The position numbers and the translations under genes are program-made. From Frateuria terrea (lineage in GTDB: Bacteria; Pseudomonadota; Gammaproteobacteria; Xanthomonadales; Rhodanobacteraceae), in the NCBI RefSeq assembly GCF_900115705.1, contig NZ_FOXL01000004.1, forward strand, positions 310,001 through 374,000: a DNA stretch of 64,000 bases, read 5' to 3'. Below the pieces are notes generated by a model. It worked only from the letters and a program-made list of their open reading frames with translations. It ran no database searches and was not told the DNA's origin. Positions 7,960-17,522 of this stretch are shown here, piece after piece (the stretch's first letter is position 1; every line of letters begins with the position of its first letter).

Positions 7960-9513
7960 ATGGCCGACACGCCCAACGACACCAAGCCGCTGCCGCCCCT
8001 GCATGGCGCGGCGCTGGTGCTGCTCACCATCGCCGTCGCATTCAGCACCTTCATGGAAGTGCTGGACATGACCATCGTCAACGTGGCCGTGCCGCACATC
8101 GCCGGCAGCCTGGGTGTGAGCCCGAGCGAGGGCACCTGGACGATCAGTTCGTATGCGCTCGCCAGCGCGATCATGCAGCCGTTGACCGGCTGGATCGCGC
8201 GGCGCTTCGGCGAAGTGCGCAGCTTCGTGGTGTCGGTGCTGTTGTTCGTCACCTTCTCGATGGTCTGCGGCCTGGCTACCTCGATGCCGCTGCTGGTGAT
8301 CGCACGTCTGCTGCAGGGCGCCGGTTCCGGCCCGATGGTGGCGCTGTCGCTCACGTTGCTGCTGTCCAGCTATCCGAAGGCCAAGCAGGGCATCGCGCTG
8401 GCGCTATGGGCGATGACGGTCGTGGTGGCGCCGATCTTCGGGCCGATCCTCGGTGGCTGGCTGACCGACAACTTCTCCTGGCCGTGGATCTTCTACATCA
8501 ACCTGCCGGTGGGCCTCGCCGCGGCGGTGATCACCTGGGGCCTGCTGCACAAGCGCGAAACGAAGACGGCCAAGACGCCGATCGACGCGGTTGGCCTGGG
8601 CTTGCTGGTGTTGGGCGTGGGCGCGCTGCAATTCATGCTGGACAACGGCAACGACAACGACTGGTTCGCCTCGCCGATGATTACCGCGCTGGGCATCGTC
8701 GCGCTCGTCTGCCTGACCTTCCTGATCGTGTGGGAGTTGCACGCCAAGCATCCGGTGGTGGACCTGGCGCTGTTCAAGGAGCGCAACTTCACCGTGGGCG
8801 TAGTCGCCCTGACCCTGGGGATGTTCGCGTTCTTCGGCATCAACGTGGTGTTCCCGTTATGGTTGCAGGTGACGCTCAACTACACCGCCACTTGGGCCGG
8901 CCTGGCGACCGCGCCGGTGGGGGTGCTGGCCTTCCTGATGGCCCCGATACTGGGGCGCAACCTGCACCGGCTCGAACTTCGCGGCGTAGTGACGTTCTCC
9001 TTCATCGTCTTCGCCATCACGTCCTACTGGTTCTCCACGTTCAACAGCCTGGCTTCTTTCTCCTCGCTGGTGTGGCCGCGCTTCGTGATGGGCATTGCCA
9101 TTCCCTGCTTCTTCATTCCGCTCAACCAGATCTATCTCTCCGGCCTGCCACCGGAACAGATCGCCAGCGCGACCGGCCTGTCCAATTTCTGCCGAACGAT
9201 GGGATCGAGCATCTCCACCGCGGCGACCGTGACCCTGTGGCAGCATCGTGGCGAGACGCACCATGCCACGCTGACCGAGAACATCGACGCTGTCCATCCG
9301 GCCACCACCGGCTTCCTGCAACAGGTTTCGCACATGGGGATGTCGCACACCCAGGGCCTGGGCCTGCTCAACCAACTGGTTACGCGCGAGTCGCTGACGC
9401 TGGCGGTGAACGACGTCTTTCTCGGCTGCGCAGTGCTGTTCGTGCTGCTGATCCCGATCCTGTGGTTCGCCAGGCCGCCGTTCGGCAGTGCAGGCGGCGC
9501 AGTGGGGCATTGA
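7960..9513 (+). CDS. emrB: EmrB/QacA-type MFS drug transporter (DHA2)
   Basis: A 517-residue 14-helix proton-coupled drug antiporter of the DHA2 family. The first helix carries FSTFMEVLDMTIVNVAVPHIAGSLG, in which the Asp-Met-Thr-Ile-Val-Asn-Val run is diagnostic. Motif A is GWIARRFGEVRSF and motif C-like glycine-rich segment is IFGPILGGWLTDNFSWPWIFYINLPVG. It begins 17 bp after emrA and completes the MarR-OMF-EmrA-EmrB set. Family members export uncouplers, fatty acids and hydrophobic drugs. The specific substrate is unknown. Confidence 0.93.
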   Translation: MADTPNDTKPLPPLHGAALVLLTIAVAFSTFMEVLDMTIVNVAVPHIAGSLGVSPSEGTWTISSYALASAIMQPLTGWIARRFGEVRSFVVSVLLFVTFSMVCGLATSMPLLVIARLLQGAGSGPMVALSLTLLLSSYPKAKQGIALALWAMTVVVAPIFGPILGGWLTDNFSWPWIFYINLPVGLAAAVITWGLLHKRETKTAKTPIDAVGLGLLVLGVGALQFMLDNGNDNDWFASPMITALGIVALVCLTFLIVWELHAKHPVVDLALFKERNFTVGVVALTLGMFAFFGINVVFPLWLQVTLNYTATWAGLATAPVGVLAFLMAPILGRNLHRLELRGVVTFSFIVFAITSYWFSTFNSLASFSSLVWPRFVMGIAIPCFFIPLNQIYLSGLPPEQIASATGLSNFCRTMGSSISTAATVTLWQHRGETHHATLTENIDAVHPATTGFLQQVSHMGMSHTQGLGLLNQLVTRESLTLAVNDVFLGCAVLFVLLIPILWFARPPFGSAGGAVGH

Positions 9514-9536
9514 CGCTTAGCGGCATGGGTTTCTTT

Positions 9537-9556
9537 GCTGCACCGGCGGGTGCAGC
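9537..9556. repeat. Palindrome upstream of phaR
   Basis: GCTGCACC-GGCG-GGTGCAGC is a perfect 8-bp inverted repeat 45 bp before the phaR start and 24 bp after emrB. With no T-run it is a poor terminator. PhaR proteins bind GC-rich palindromes with CTGC/GCAG halves in some bacteria, so autoregulation is possible, though the half-site spacing here is wider than in the sites I know. Confidence 0.4.
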
Positions 9557-9601
9557 ATGGATATCTGGTGCAGCGCAATACGTTCTGCTAGCGTGTGCCG
9601 C

Positions 9602-10078
9602 ATGGCACAAAAACTGCGCATCATCAAGAAGTATCCGAACCGCCGGCTCTACGATACGGAGATCTCCAGCTACATCACGCTGGAAGAAGTCCGTCAGCTG
9701 GTACTGGACGGCGAAACCTTCGAGGTCCGCGATGCCAAGAGCGGCGAGGACCTGACCCGCTCGGTACTGCTGCAGATCATCTCCGAGCACGAGGAAAAGG
9801 GTCAGCCGATGCTTTCGCCGCAGCTGCTCAGCCAGATCATCCGGTTCTACGGTGATTCGCTGCAGGGCTTCATGGGACCCTACCTGGAACGAAGCCTGCA
9901 GGTGTTCCTCGACCAGCAGCAGCAGTTCCGCGCCCAATTGAACAGCCTGATGGGACAGACTCCCTGGTCGATGCTCAACGAGTTGACCGAGCGCAACCTG
10001 GACGCATGGAAGACCATGCAACGCGGCTTCCTCGACGCGGCCGCACAGACGCCGCCAAACAAGAACCGCAAGGGCTGA
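9602..10078 (+). CDS. phaR: Polyhydroxyalkanoate synthesis repressor PhaR
   Basis: A 158-residue DNA- and PHA-granule-binding regulator. The N-terminal PHB/PHA accumulation regulator domain is unmistakable (IIKKYPNRRLYDTEISSYITLEEVR, residues 7-32), followed by the region VLLQIISEHEEKGQPMLS and the C-terminal amphipathic segment typical of PhaR. The protein represses phasin and sometimes synthase genes when no polymer is present. No PHA synthase or phasin gene lies in this window, so its targets are elsewhere. Confidence 0.92.
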   Translation: MAQKLRIIKKYPNRRLYDTEISSYITLEEVRQLVLDGETFEVRDAKSGEDLTRSVLLQIISEHEEKGQPMLSPQLLSQIIRFYGDSLQGFMGPYLERSLQVFLDQQQQFRAQLNSLMGQTPWSMLNELTERNLDAWKTMQRGFLDAAAQTPPNKNRKG

Positions 10079-10278
10079 TCAGCTCCTGACCAAGGTAAGG
10101 GTCGCCCGCAAGGACGACGTTCGCCCTTTCGACCCTCCCGGAGAAGGCTGGGAACAGGGCCCGGTCTCGGGACGAGCCATCACTCTTGTGGTCGTCGAAA
10201 TGCCGATCCGGCTCTGACAACCATTGCAACCCTGCCGCGCTTGCGGAACAGTTCGGCGATGCCCGCCACGGATCGCCC

Positions 10279-11682
10279 ATGAGCAGCAAACCCTCCCTCT
10301 CCCTGATTGGCGGCGGCCTGGTCGGCTCATTGCTGGCCCAGCAACTGGCGCGGCGCGGTTTCTCCGTGGACGTGTTCGAGAAGCGCCCCGATCCGCGCAT
10401 GGCCGGGTTCGCAGGTGGCCGCTCGATCAACCTGGCGCTGGCCGAACGCGGCCTGCAGGCGTTGCGCAGCGCGGGATTGGCCGAAGAGGTGCTGCAACGC
10501 GCGGTGATGATGCGCGGCCGCATGGTGCACACACCTGACGGCCGCAGCGGGCTGCAACGCTACGGCGTGGACGACAGCGAGGTGATCTGGTCGGTCTCGC
10601 GCGGTGGACTCAACATGTGGCTGCTGGACGCGGCCGAGTCGGCCGGTGCGCGCTTCCACTTCGGCCAGGGCCTGGTGGCTGCCGATTTCGATGCTGGACG
10701 CATGCGCCTGGTCGATGCTGGCGGCACCGAGCGGGTGTTCGACGCTCCCGTCCTGATCGGTGCGGACGGCGCTGGCTCGACCTTGCGTTCGGCGATGAAC
10801 GCCTATCGTGCGCTGGGCGAACGCGTCGAGTGGCTGGGGCATGGCTACAAGGAGCTGGAAATTCCCCCGGCCTCCGAGCTGTCTCCCGAGTTGCTCGAGC
10901 ACGGCGGCGGCCATGACCAGTTCGCCATCGAGCCCAACGCTCTGCACATCTGGCCACGCGGCGGATACATGTGCATTGCCTTGCCCAACACCGCAGGCAG
11001 CTTCACCGTCACACTGTTCCTGCCGGCGCAGGGGCCGTACCCGAGCTTCGCCACGCTGCCGGACGCACGCGCGGCCGAGACGTTCTTCCGCCACGACTTC
11101 GCGGACTTGCTGCCACTGCTGCCGCGCTTCGGAACCGACTACGACACCCATCCGGTCGGCACGCTGGCCACGCTGTACCTCGAGCGCTGGCACCTCGACG
11201 GCCGCGCGCTGCTGGTCGGCGATGCGGCGCACGCGATCGTGCCGTTTCACGGTCAGGGCATGAACTGCGGTTTCGAAGACACGGTGTCATTGGCCCGCCT
11301 GCTGGATGGCAACGACCCGGCCGAGGCTTTCGCCGAGTTCCAGCGCCTTCGCCAGCCGAACGCGGACGCCATTGCCGCGATGGCGCTGGAAAACTACGTC
11401 GAGATGCGCGATTCGGTGGCCGATCCCCGCTACCTGGCCAAACGCGAGCTCGGTGCCCGCCTGGCCGCGAGGGCGCCGGAACATTTCATGGCGCGCTATC
11501 GCATGGTCACCTTTACGCACCTGGACTACGCCTACGCACTCGAACGGGGGCGCGCGCAAGACATGTTGCTGGACCAGCTGCTGCGCGATTCGAGCGATCC
11601 GGCCGGCGTCGACCTGGACGTGGCCGTGGCGACACTCAAGGCCACGCTGCCGCCCCTGCCAGCGCTGCGCCGTGGACGATGA
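10279..11682 (+). CDS. kmo: Kynurenine 3-monooxygenase
   Basis: A 467-residue FAD-dependent hydroxylase that makes 3-hydroxykynurenine from L-kynurenine with NADPH and O2. The N-terminal dinucleotide fold is IGGGLVGSLLAQQLARRGFSVDVFEKR (residues 8-34), followed by GRSINLALAERG, a block typical of KMO rather than general salicylate hydroxylases. The second FAD motif is GDAAHAIVPFHGQGMNCGFED. The C-terminal helices (YLAKRELGARLA, HLDYAYALERG) match the membrane-proximal part of KMO. It would serve tryptophan catabolism or quinolinate/NAD synthesis, but no kynureninase or tryptophan dioxygenase is nearby. Confidence 0.9.
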   Translation: MSSKPSLSLIGGGLVGSLLAQQLARRGFSVDVFEKRPDPRMAGFAGGRSINLALAERGLQALRSAGLAEEVLQRAVMMRGRMVHTPDGRSGLQRYGVDDSEVIWSVSRGGLNMWLLDAAESAGARFHFGQGLVAADFDAGRMRLVDAGGTERVFDAPVLIGADGAGSTLRSAMNAYRALGERVEWLGHGYKELEIPPASELSPELLEHGGGHDQFAIEPNALHIWPRGGYMCIALPNTAGSFTVTLFLPAQGPYPSFATLPDARAAETFFRHDFADLLPLLPRFGTDYDTHPVGTLATLYLERWHLDGRALLVGDAAHAIVPFHGQGMNCGFEDTVSLARLLDGNDPAEAFAEFQRLRQPNADAIAAMALENYVEMRDSVADPRYLAKRELGARLAARAPEHFMARYRMVTFTHLDYAYALERGRAQDMLLDQLLRDSSDPAGVDLDVAVATLKATLPPLPALRRGR

Positions 11683-12076
11683 GCTGCTCCGGGCCTACTG
11701 TCGCAGCGCCTACCGCGTGCGGCTGCATTCGGGCGGTGCCGCCATCATCCGTATCGGCGAGCCGCTGCCGGCGGCCTTGCGACCGCTTGCCGGCGACCGC
11801 GACTGGGGATTTTTCACCGCCTGGAACCCGCGTTCGCGCCCGCAATCGGCCAAGGCCAACCGTCAGGCCCAGCGGCAGTTGCTGGCCGACCTGCAGGACG
11901 ATGCCTCGCTGGATGTCCACCCGGCACTGGGCTGTGGAACGGACGGATGGCGTGAACCGAGTTTCTGGATCGTGGGTATCGCGCCCGCCACGCTGCAGCA
12001 ACTGGGCGAGCGATACGGCCAGAATGCCTGGCTGTCCGGGCATGGGGCGGGAACGGCCGGGCTGCGACTGGGCTGA
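11672..12076 (+). CDS. DUF3293 domain-containing protein
   Basis: A 134-residue protein of unknown function with the DUF3293 pattern: [24 protein letters not shown], then [11 protein letters not shown], then a C-terminal [10 protein letters not shown]. The GTG start at 11672 lies 11 bp inside the end of kmo, implying coupled translation. The family is widespread in proteobacteria as short cytosolic proteins; no activity is known to me. Its coupling with kynurenine monooxygenase here is conspicuous but may simply reflect compact gene packing. Confidence 0.8.
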   Translation: MDDELLRAYCRSAYRVRLHSGGAAIIRIGEPLPAALRPLAGDRDWGFFTAWNPRSRPQSAKANRQAQRQLLADLQDDASLDVHPALGCGTDGWREPSFWIVGIAPATLQQLGERYGQNAWLSGHGAGTAGLRLG

Positions 12077-12147
12077 ATACCGCCGCGCCTGGGTGCGCCG
12101 CCGTACCGCATGGACAACCCTCGCACCCATTGCGGACAATTCCCCGG

Positions 12148-12780
12148 ATGACTCCCACCGATGCCATTCCGCTGCTGCAAGCGCGGGGCCTGTCTTTCCT
12201 GCGCGCCGACGAGCCGGTGTTCGGGCCGCTGGACTTCGCCCTGCATGCCGGCGAGCTGGCGCTGGTGGAGGGCGACAACGGCAGCGGCAAGACCACCTTG
12301 TTGCGCCTGCTCGCCGGCCTGCTGCACGTCGGTGAAGGCGAGCTGCGCTGGCGTGGCCGGGGCTGGAATCGTGATGAGCGCGCGGGCGACGTGCTTTTCC
12401 TGGGCCACCAGCTGGGCCTGAAGATGGACATGAGCCCACGCGAGAACCTGCGCATCGCCGCCGGGCTGCATGGCACGCGCAGTGGGCGTACCGCGGCATC
12501 GGTACTGATCCAAGTGGGCCTGGCCGGCTACGAAGACGAACCGGTGCGGCGGCTGTCCGCGGGCCAGAAGAAGCGCGCCGCACTGGCGAGGCTGTTGTTG
12601 TTGCCGGCGGTGCTGTGGTTGCTGGACGAACCCTACGCGAACCTCGATCGGGCGGGTATCGCGCTGGTCAACCAGTTGCTCGAGGAGCACATCGCTGGTG
12701 GTGGCGCGGCGTTGGTGACCAGCCATGGGGCCGTGAGTTTCCATGGCGGCGAGCCGAAGCGGATTCGCATGCATGGCTAG
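12148..12780 (+). CDS. ccmA: Heme exporter ATP-binding subunit CcmA
   Basis: A 210-residue ABC ATPase of the CcmABCD complex, which releases heme-loaded CcmE at the inner membrane during cytochrome c maturation. Walker A is GDNGSGKTT (residues 45-53), the signature is [10 protein letters not shown] and Walker B is VLWLLDEP. The ATG at 12148 is preferred over an in-frame TTG 18 bp upstream. It heads the ccm operon, 71 bp after the DUF3293 gene, although the next gene is unusually far away. Confidence 0.95.
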   Translation: MTPTDAIPLLQARGLSFLRADEPVFGPLDFALHAGELALVEGDNGSGKTTLLRLLAGLLHVGEGELRWRGRGWNRDERAGDVLFLGHQLGLKMDMSPRENLRIAAGLHGTRSGRTAASVLIQVGLAGYEDEPVRRLSAGQKKRAALARLLLLPAVLWLLDEPYANLDRAGIALVNQLLEEHIAGGGAALVTSHGAVSFHGGEPKRIRMHG

Positions 12781-12814
12781 TGTGCGTATCCACCGGCTGG
12801 TGCCCTCGCCCCTG

Positions 12815-12865
12815 CGCGACCGAGGGAGAAGGCCAGGGTTTTGCCTCGCGCCCTCCCTGGTCGCG
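12815..12865. repeat. Hairpin element between ccmA and ccmB
   Basis: Arms CGCGACCGAGGGAG (12815-12828) and CTCCCTGGTCGCG (12853-12865) pair with one bulged G, inside a 117-bp spacer. Every other junction in the ccm operon is an overlap or a few bases, so this looks like an inserted REP-like palindromic element. Confidence 0.55.
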
Positions 12866-12897
12866 ATTGCAAGAGCGCGGGCCTGGGGTGCTTCGTC

Positions 12898-13584
12898 ATG
12901 AACCAGGCCTCCCTGCCCCGTGCTTGCGCCGAAGTATTGCGGCGCGACCTCACACTGGCCTGGCGGCGGCGCGGCGATATCGCCATGCCGGTGCTGTATG
13001 CGCTGATCGTGGCGACCTTGTTCCCGTTCGCCCTGGGCCCGGAAGACGCCCTGCTGCAACGCATCGCAGGCGGCGTAGTGCTGGTCACCGTGCTGCTGGC
13101 CATGCTGCTGGCGCTCGATGCGATGTTCCGCAGCGATATCGAGGACGGGTCGCTGGAGCAACTGGTGCTGGCGCCCCAGCCGCTGGCGCTGATGCTGGCG
13201 ATGAAGATCCTGGCGCACTGGTTGACCACGGCCTTGCCATTGATCGTGGTGGCGCCGTTGCTCGCCGGCATGCTGCATCTGCCGCTGGCGGTGATGGGCG
13301 TACTGCTGCTGGCCCTGCTGATGGCTACCCCGATGCTCAGCCTGCTGGGCGCAGTGCTGGTCGCGCTGACGGCCGGGACGCGGCGCTCTGGTATGCTGCT
13401 CGCCCTGATGCTGCTGCCACTCTGCGTGCCGGTGGTCATCTTTGCCGCAGGCGCGGTCGCGGCCGCCCAACAGGGGTTACCGTGGGTCGCACCGATCGCC
13501 TGGCTAGGCGCAGCGCTCGCCCTGGCCCTGGTGTTGGCGCCGCTCGCCTGCGCGGCCGCCCTTCGTATTGCGCTGGACGCTTAA
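12898..13584 (+). CDS. ccmB: Heme exporter membrane subunit CcmB
   Basis: A 228-residue six-helix permease subunit of the CcmAB transporter. The N-terminus (RDLTLAWRRRGDIAMPVLYALIVATLFPFALGPE) is the conserved CcmB start, and the loop FRSDIEDGSLEQLVLAP is also diagnostic. It acts with CcmA, CcmC and CcmD to free holo-CcmE. The gene begins 117 bp after ccmA and ends 3 bp before ccmC. Confidence 0.95.
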   Translation: MNQASLPRACAEVLRRDLTLAWRRRGDIAMPVLYALIVATLFPFALGPEDALLQRIAGGVVLVTVLLAMLLALDAMFRSDIEDGSLEQLVLAPQPLALMLAMKILAHWLTTALPLIVVAPLLAGMLHLPLAVMGVLLLALLMATPMLSLLGAVLVALTAGTRRSGMLLALMLLPLCVPVVIFAAGAVAAAQQGLPWVAPIAWLGAALALALVLAPLACAAALRIALDA

Positions 13585-13587
13585 GAC

Positions 13588-14358
13588 ATGTCCAAGTGGA
13601 TTCCCCTCTGGCTGCACAAGCTCGGCTCGCCGCCGATCTTCTATCGTTTTGCGGGCACGTTGCGGCCTTGGTTCCTCGGCCTGGCGCTGGTCGCCGGTGC
13701 GGTGGCGCTCTACGGCGGGCTCGCGCTGGCGCCTGCCGATTACCAGCAGGGCGACGCCTACCGCATCATCTTCATCCACGTACCCAGCGCCTGGATGGGG
13801 CTGTTCATCTACGGTGTGATGGCGGTCGCGTCGTTCGTCGCGCTGGTGTGGCGGATCAAGCTGGCCGAAGCGGTGGCGATGGAGTCGGCACCGATCGGGG
13901 CAGCCTTCACCTTCATAACCCTGGTCACCGGTTCGCTGTGGGGCAAGCCGATGTGGGGCACCTGGTGGACCTGGGACGCGCGGCTGACCTCCGAACTGGT
14001 GCTGCTGTTCCTGTACCTGGGCGTGATCGGGCTCTACCACGCCTTCGAGGACCGGCGCCAGGGGGCGCGTGCCGCCGCCTTCCTCGCCATCATCGGCATC
14101 ATCAACGTGCCGATCGTGCACTTCTCGGTGAACTGGTGGAACACGCTGCACCAGGGCTCGACGGTGCGCATCCTGGGCCCGTCCAAGATCAGCGCCAGCA
14201 TGCTGTGGCCGCTGCTGACGATGATGGTGGCGACCAAGCTCTACTACGTCGCCAGCCTGTTCGGTCGCGTGCGCGCAGACCTGCTTGAGCTGGAAAGCGG
14301 CAAGGACTGGGTTCGCAGGATCGCCACGGAGAACAGCGTCCCCGGAGAGCAGGCATGA
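13588..14358 (+). CDS. ccmC: Heme handling protein CcmC
   Basis: A 256-residue six-helix protein that presents periplasmic heme to CcmE. The tryptophan-rich signature WGTWWTWDARLTSELVL lies near residue 125, flanked by the conserved heme-ligand histidines in FIHVPSAW and VHFSVNWWNTLHQ. Length matches the family (about 245). It overlaps ccmD by four bases. Confidence 0.96.
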   Translation: MSKWIPLWLHKLGSPPIFYRFAGTLRPWFLGLALVAGAVALYGGLALAPADYQQGDAYRIIFIHVPSAWMGLFIYGVMAVASFVALVWRIKLAEAVAMESAPIGAAFTFITLVTGSLWGKPMWGTWWTWDARLTSELVLLFLYLGVIGLYHAFEDRRQGARAAAFLAIIGIINVPIVHFSVNWWNTLHQGSTVRILGPSKISASMLWPLLTMMVATKLYYVASLFGRVRADLLELESGKDWVRRIATENSVPGEQA

Positions 14359-14549
14359 GCCACTTCTTTGCCATGGGTGGTTATGCCGCGTACGTCTGGC
14401 CGGCTTATGCAGTGTTCTTCATCGTGCTGCTCGCCGATTTCGTTTCTCCCCTGCTGCGCCGCCGTCGCAACCTGCGTGAACTTCGCGCCCGCCTGGCGCG
14501 TCAAACCGCGCGCCAGCATCGCTCCGCTACGCCTGCCGTGAATTCATGA
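14355..14549 (+). CDS. ccmD: Heme exporter small subunit CcmD
   Basis: A 64-residue single-span protein: [26 protein letters not shown] is the membrane segment with the conserved [11 protein letters not shown], followed by an Arg-rich cytosolic tail ([17 protein letters not shown]). CcmD stabilises the CcmC-CcmE adduct and is needed for its release. It overlaps ccmC and ccmE by four bases each, the usual packing for this operon. Confidence 0.95.
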   Translation: MSHFFAMGGYAAYVWPAYAVFFIVLLADFVSPLLRRRRNLRELRARLARQTARQHRSATPAVNS

Positions 14550-15007
14550 ATCCGACCCGCAAACGCCGCCTGATCATTGTCCTGCTTGTCCTCGCTGCTG
14601 CCGTGGTGGCCGTGGGGCTGACCGTTTTCGCCCTGCAGCAGAACATGAACTACCTGTTCACGCCCAGCCAGGTGCGTTCCGGCCAGGCGGAGGCGTACAA
14701 GACCTTCCGGCTGGGCGGCATGGTCAAGGCCGGCTCGATCCAGCGTTCGGGCAAATCGCTCCAGGTCGGCTTCACGGTTGTCGACGCCGACGGCGCCATG
14801 CCGGTCGAATACACCGGCATCCTCCCGGACCTGTTTCGCGACAACCAGTCGGTGATCGCGACCGGACACATGGATGGCGACCACTTCGTCGCCACCGAAG
14901 TATTGGCCAAGCACGACGAAACCTACATGCCGAAGGAACTGAAGGACGCCATGGAGAAGGCGCACCATGGTGGCAAGGCGGTGGCCGCCAGCGGAATGCC
15001 GCAATGA
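14546..15007 (+). CDS. ccmE: Cytochrome c maturation heme chaperone CcmE
   Basis: A 153-residue membrane-anchored periplasmic chaperone. After a single anchor helix (residues 8-30) the OB-fold domain includes [11 protein letters not shown] and [19 protein letters not shown]. The covalent heme ligand is His123 in AKHDETYMP, matching the family HDExY motif. The C-terminal tail is short and Gly/Ala/His-rich. Overlapping ATGA junctions with ccmD and ccmF suggest translational coupling. Confidence 0.97.
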   Translation: MNPTRKRRLIIVLLVLAAAVVAVGLTVFALQQNMNYLFTPSQVRSGQAEAYKTFRLGGMVKAGSIQRSGKSLQVGFTVVDADGAMPVEYTGILPDLFRDNQSVIATGHMDGDHFVATEVLAKHDETYMPKELKDAMEKAHHGGKAVAASGMPQ

Positions 15008-16980
15008 CTCCGGAACTCGGTCAACTCGCGCTGATACTCGCCATGCTGCTGGCCCTGGCGCAGGGCGTGCTCCCGCTGGTTGGCGCCTGGCGCGGCAACC
15101 GCGCGCTGATGGCCGTCGCCCGTCCCGCCGCCGCCGGCCAGGCGGTCTTCGTGGCCATGGCATTCGGTCTGCTCGTATGGGCGTTCCTGCGATTCGATTT
15201 CTCGGTGCAGTACGTGGCCGACAACTCGAATCTCGCCCTGCCCTGGTACTACCGGATCGCCGCGGTCTGGGGCGCGCACGAGGGCTCGATGCTGCTGTGG
15301 GTGCTGATCCTCAACGTCTGGACGGTCGCGCTGGCCGCCTTCAGCCGCCAGCTGCCGGAAGCTTTCCTGGCCCGCGTGCTGGGCGTGCTGGGCATCGTGG
15401 CGGTCGGCTTCCTCGCCTTCATCATCTTTACCTCCAACCCGTTCGCGCGCCTGCTGCCGATGCCCCCCGACGGCGGCGACCTCAACCCGGTGCTGCAGGA
15501 TCCGGGCATGACCTTCCACCCGCCCGTGCTGTACATGGGCTACGTGGGCTTCTCGGTGGCCTTCGCCTTCTCCATCGCCGCGCTGCTCGGCGGGTCGCTG
15601 GAACAGGGCTGGGTGCGCTGGGCGCGGCCGTGGACCAACGCGGCCTGGGCTTTCCTCACCTGCGGCATCGTGGCCGGCAGCTGGTGGGCCTACGCGGAGC
15701 TGGGCTGGGGCGGCTGGTGGTTCTGGGATCCGGTGGAAAACGCCAGCTTCATGCCGTGGCTGGTGGGCGTGGCGCTGATCCACGCACAGGCGGTGACGGA
15801 GAAGCGCGGCAGCCTGCGCGCGTGGACCATCCTGCTGTCGATTTTCGCCTTCTCGCTGTCGCTGCTGGGTACCTTCCTGGTGCGCTCGGGCGTCCTCACC
15901 TCGGTGCACGCGTTCGCGTCCGATCCGCGCCGCGGCCTGTACATCCTGGCTTTCCTGGCCATCGTGATCGGCGGCTCGCTGCTGCTGTACGCGGTTCGCG
16001 CGCCCAAGGTGGCCGGCGGCAAGGCGTTCGCCCTGCTCTCGCGCGAGACGGTGATCCTGATCGCCAACCTGATGTTCACCGTCGCCGCCGCCATGGTGCT
16101 GCTGGGTACGCTGTTCCCGCTGATCGGCGATGCGCTGCACCTGGGCAAGATCTCGGTCGGCCCCCCCTACTTCGGCTTCCTGTTCCCACTGTTGATGCTA
16201 CCGGTGGTTTTGCTGCTGCCGTTCGGGCCGTTCCTGCGCTGGGGCAAGAGCGAGGCCGGGCCGCTCAAAAGCGTGTTGCTGCGGGTGGCCGTCGCCGCGG
16301 TCGCCTGTGCCATCGTGGCAGCCTTCTTCGTGCAGGGCCAGGCCAGGGCGATCGCCGGCGTGGCCGCGGCAGTGTGGTGCGGCGTCGGCACGCTGCTTTA
16401 CGTCTACAAGCGCTGGCGCGAGATGCCGCGCGGACGGCGTTATCCCGCCGAAATGGCCGGCATGCTGCTGGCGCACTTCGGCCTGGGCGTGTTCCTCGTC
16501 GGTGTGTTGCTGTCCGAATCGCTGAGCGTCACCCGTGACGTGCGCATGGCCCCGGGCGATATGCAGACCGTGGGCACCTACACCTTCCGCTTCGACGGCG
16601 TCCATGCCACCCGCGGCCCCAACTGGCATGCGGAACAGGGCACGGTCACCGTACTGCAGGACGGCAGGACCATCGATGTCATGCACCCGCAGAAGCGCAC
16701 CTATCCGCGCGGCCAGGTGCAGACCGAGTCGGCGATCGACCCCGGCGTCACTCGCGACCTTTACGTGGCACTCGGCGAACCGATGGATCCGAACAACCTC
16801 GAGGGTGCCTGGGCGCTGCGGCTCTACGCCAAGCCGTTCGTGCGCTGGATCTGGGGCGGCGGCCTGTTCATGATGCTGGGTGGCTTCGTCGCCGCGGCTG
16901 ACCGGCGCTTCCGCGCCGGGCGTGCGCCCGCCAAGGTCGCGGTCGAGCCGGCGCTGCTGGCGAAGGAATCGCGCGCATGA
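15004..16980 (+). CDS. ccmF: Cytochrome c heme lyase subunit CcmF
   Basis: A 658-residue polytopic heme lyase component that joins heme from CcmE to the CXXCH motif of apocytochromes. The WWD domain is [19 protein letters not shown] (about residue 235), next to conserved histidines in [19 protein letters not shown] and [12 protein letters not shown]. About 14 hydrophobic segments and the large C-terminal periplasmic loop (residues 500-610) are present. Length is as expected. Confidence 0.97.
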   Translation: MTPELGQLALILAMLLALAQGVLPLVGAWRGNRALMAVARPAAAGQAVFVAMAFGLLVWAFLRFDFSVQYVADNSNLALPWYYRIAAVWGAHEGSMLLWVLILNVWTVALAAFSRQLPEAFLARVLGVLGIVAVGFLAFIIFTSNPFARLLPMPPDGGDLNPVLQDPGMTFHPPVLYMGYVGFSVAFAFSIAALLGGSLEQGWVRWARPWTNAAWAFLTCGIVAGSWWAYAELGWGGWWFWDPVENASFMPWLVGVALIHAQAVTEKRGSLRAWTILLSIFAFSLSLLGTFLVRSGVLTSVHAFASDPRRGLYILAFLAIVIGGSLLLYAVRAPKVAGGKAFALLSRETVILIANLMFTVAAAMVLLGTLFPLIGDALHLGKISVGPPYFGFLFPLLMLPVVLLLPFGPFLRWGKSEAGPLKSVLLRVAVAAVACAIVAAFFVQGQARAIAGVAAAVWCGVGTLLYVYKRWREMPRGRRYPAEMAGMLLAHFGLGVFLVGVLLSESLSVTRDVRMAPGDMQTVGTYTFRFDGVHATRGPNWHAEQGTVTVLQDGRTIDVMHPQKRTYPRGQVQTESAIDPGVTRDLYVALGEPMDPNNLEGAWALRLYAKPFVRWIWGGGLFMMLGGFVAAADRRFRAGRAPAKVAVEPALLAKESRA

Positions 16981-17522
16981 CCCGTTCGCTGCCGCTGATC
17001 GGCTTCCTGTTGCTGGTCGGGCTGTTCGGCTTCGGCATCTGGTGGAACACCCGGCACGATCCGCGCGAAGTACCCTCGCCGTTGATCGGCAAGCCGGCGC
17101 CAGCGTTCGTACTGCCGCTCCTCGAAGATCCGGCGACGACCGTCAGCAAGGCTTCCATGCTGGGCAAGCCCTACCTGGTCAACGTGTTCGCCAGCTGGTG
17201 CGTCGCCTGTGGCGAGGAGCACCCGGTGCTGATGGCCGAGGGCCGCACGTTGGGCGTACCGCTGGTCGGCTACGACTACAAGGACGCGCCCGACGATGCC
17301 AGGGCCTGGCTCGCCCGACACGGCAACCCCTACGACATGGTGGTGGCCGACCAGCCCGGCCGCACGGCGATCGACTTCGGAGTATATGGGGCGCCGGAAA
17401 GCTTCCTGATCGATGCCAAGGGCGTGATCCGCTACAAGCACATCGGTCCGTTCACGCCCGAGGTGATCGAGCGCGAGCTGAAGCCGCTGATCGCGCAGCT
17501 GAAGCGGGGGACCGCGCCATGA
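16977..17522 (+). CDS. ccmG: Thiol:disulfide interchange protein DsbE/CcmG
   Basis: A 181-residue membrane-anchored thioredoxin-like reductant for the apocytochrome CXXCH pair. The N-terminal anchor is residues 5-22; the redox motif is Cys75-Val-Ala-Cys78 in FASWCVACGEEHP; the acidic cis-proline region YGAPESFLID is typical of DsbE. CcmG draws electrons from DsbD, which is not in this window. It overlaps ccmF and ccmH by four bases. Confidence 0.96.
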   Translation: MTRSLPLIGFLLLVGLFGFGIWWNTRHDPREVPSPLIGKPAPAFVLPLLEDPATTVSKASMLGKPYLVNVFASWCVACGEEHPVLMAEGRTLGVPLVGYDYKDAPDDARAWLARHGNPYDMVVADQPGRTAIDFGVYGAPESFLIDAKGVIRYKHIGPFTPEVIERELKPLIAQLKRGTAP

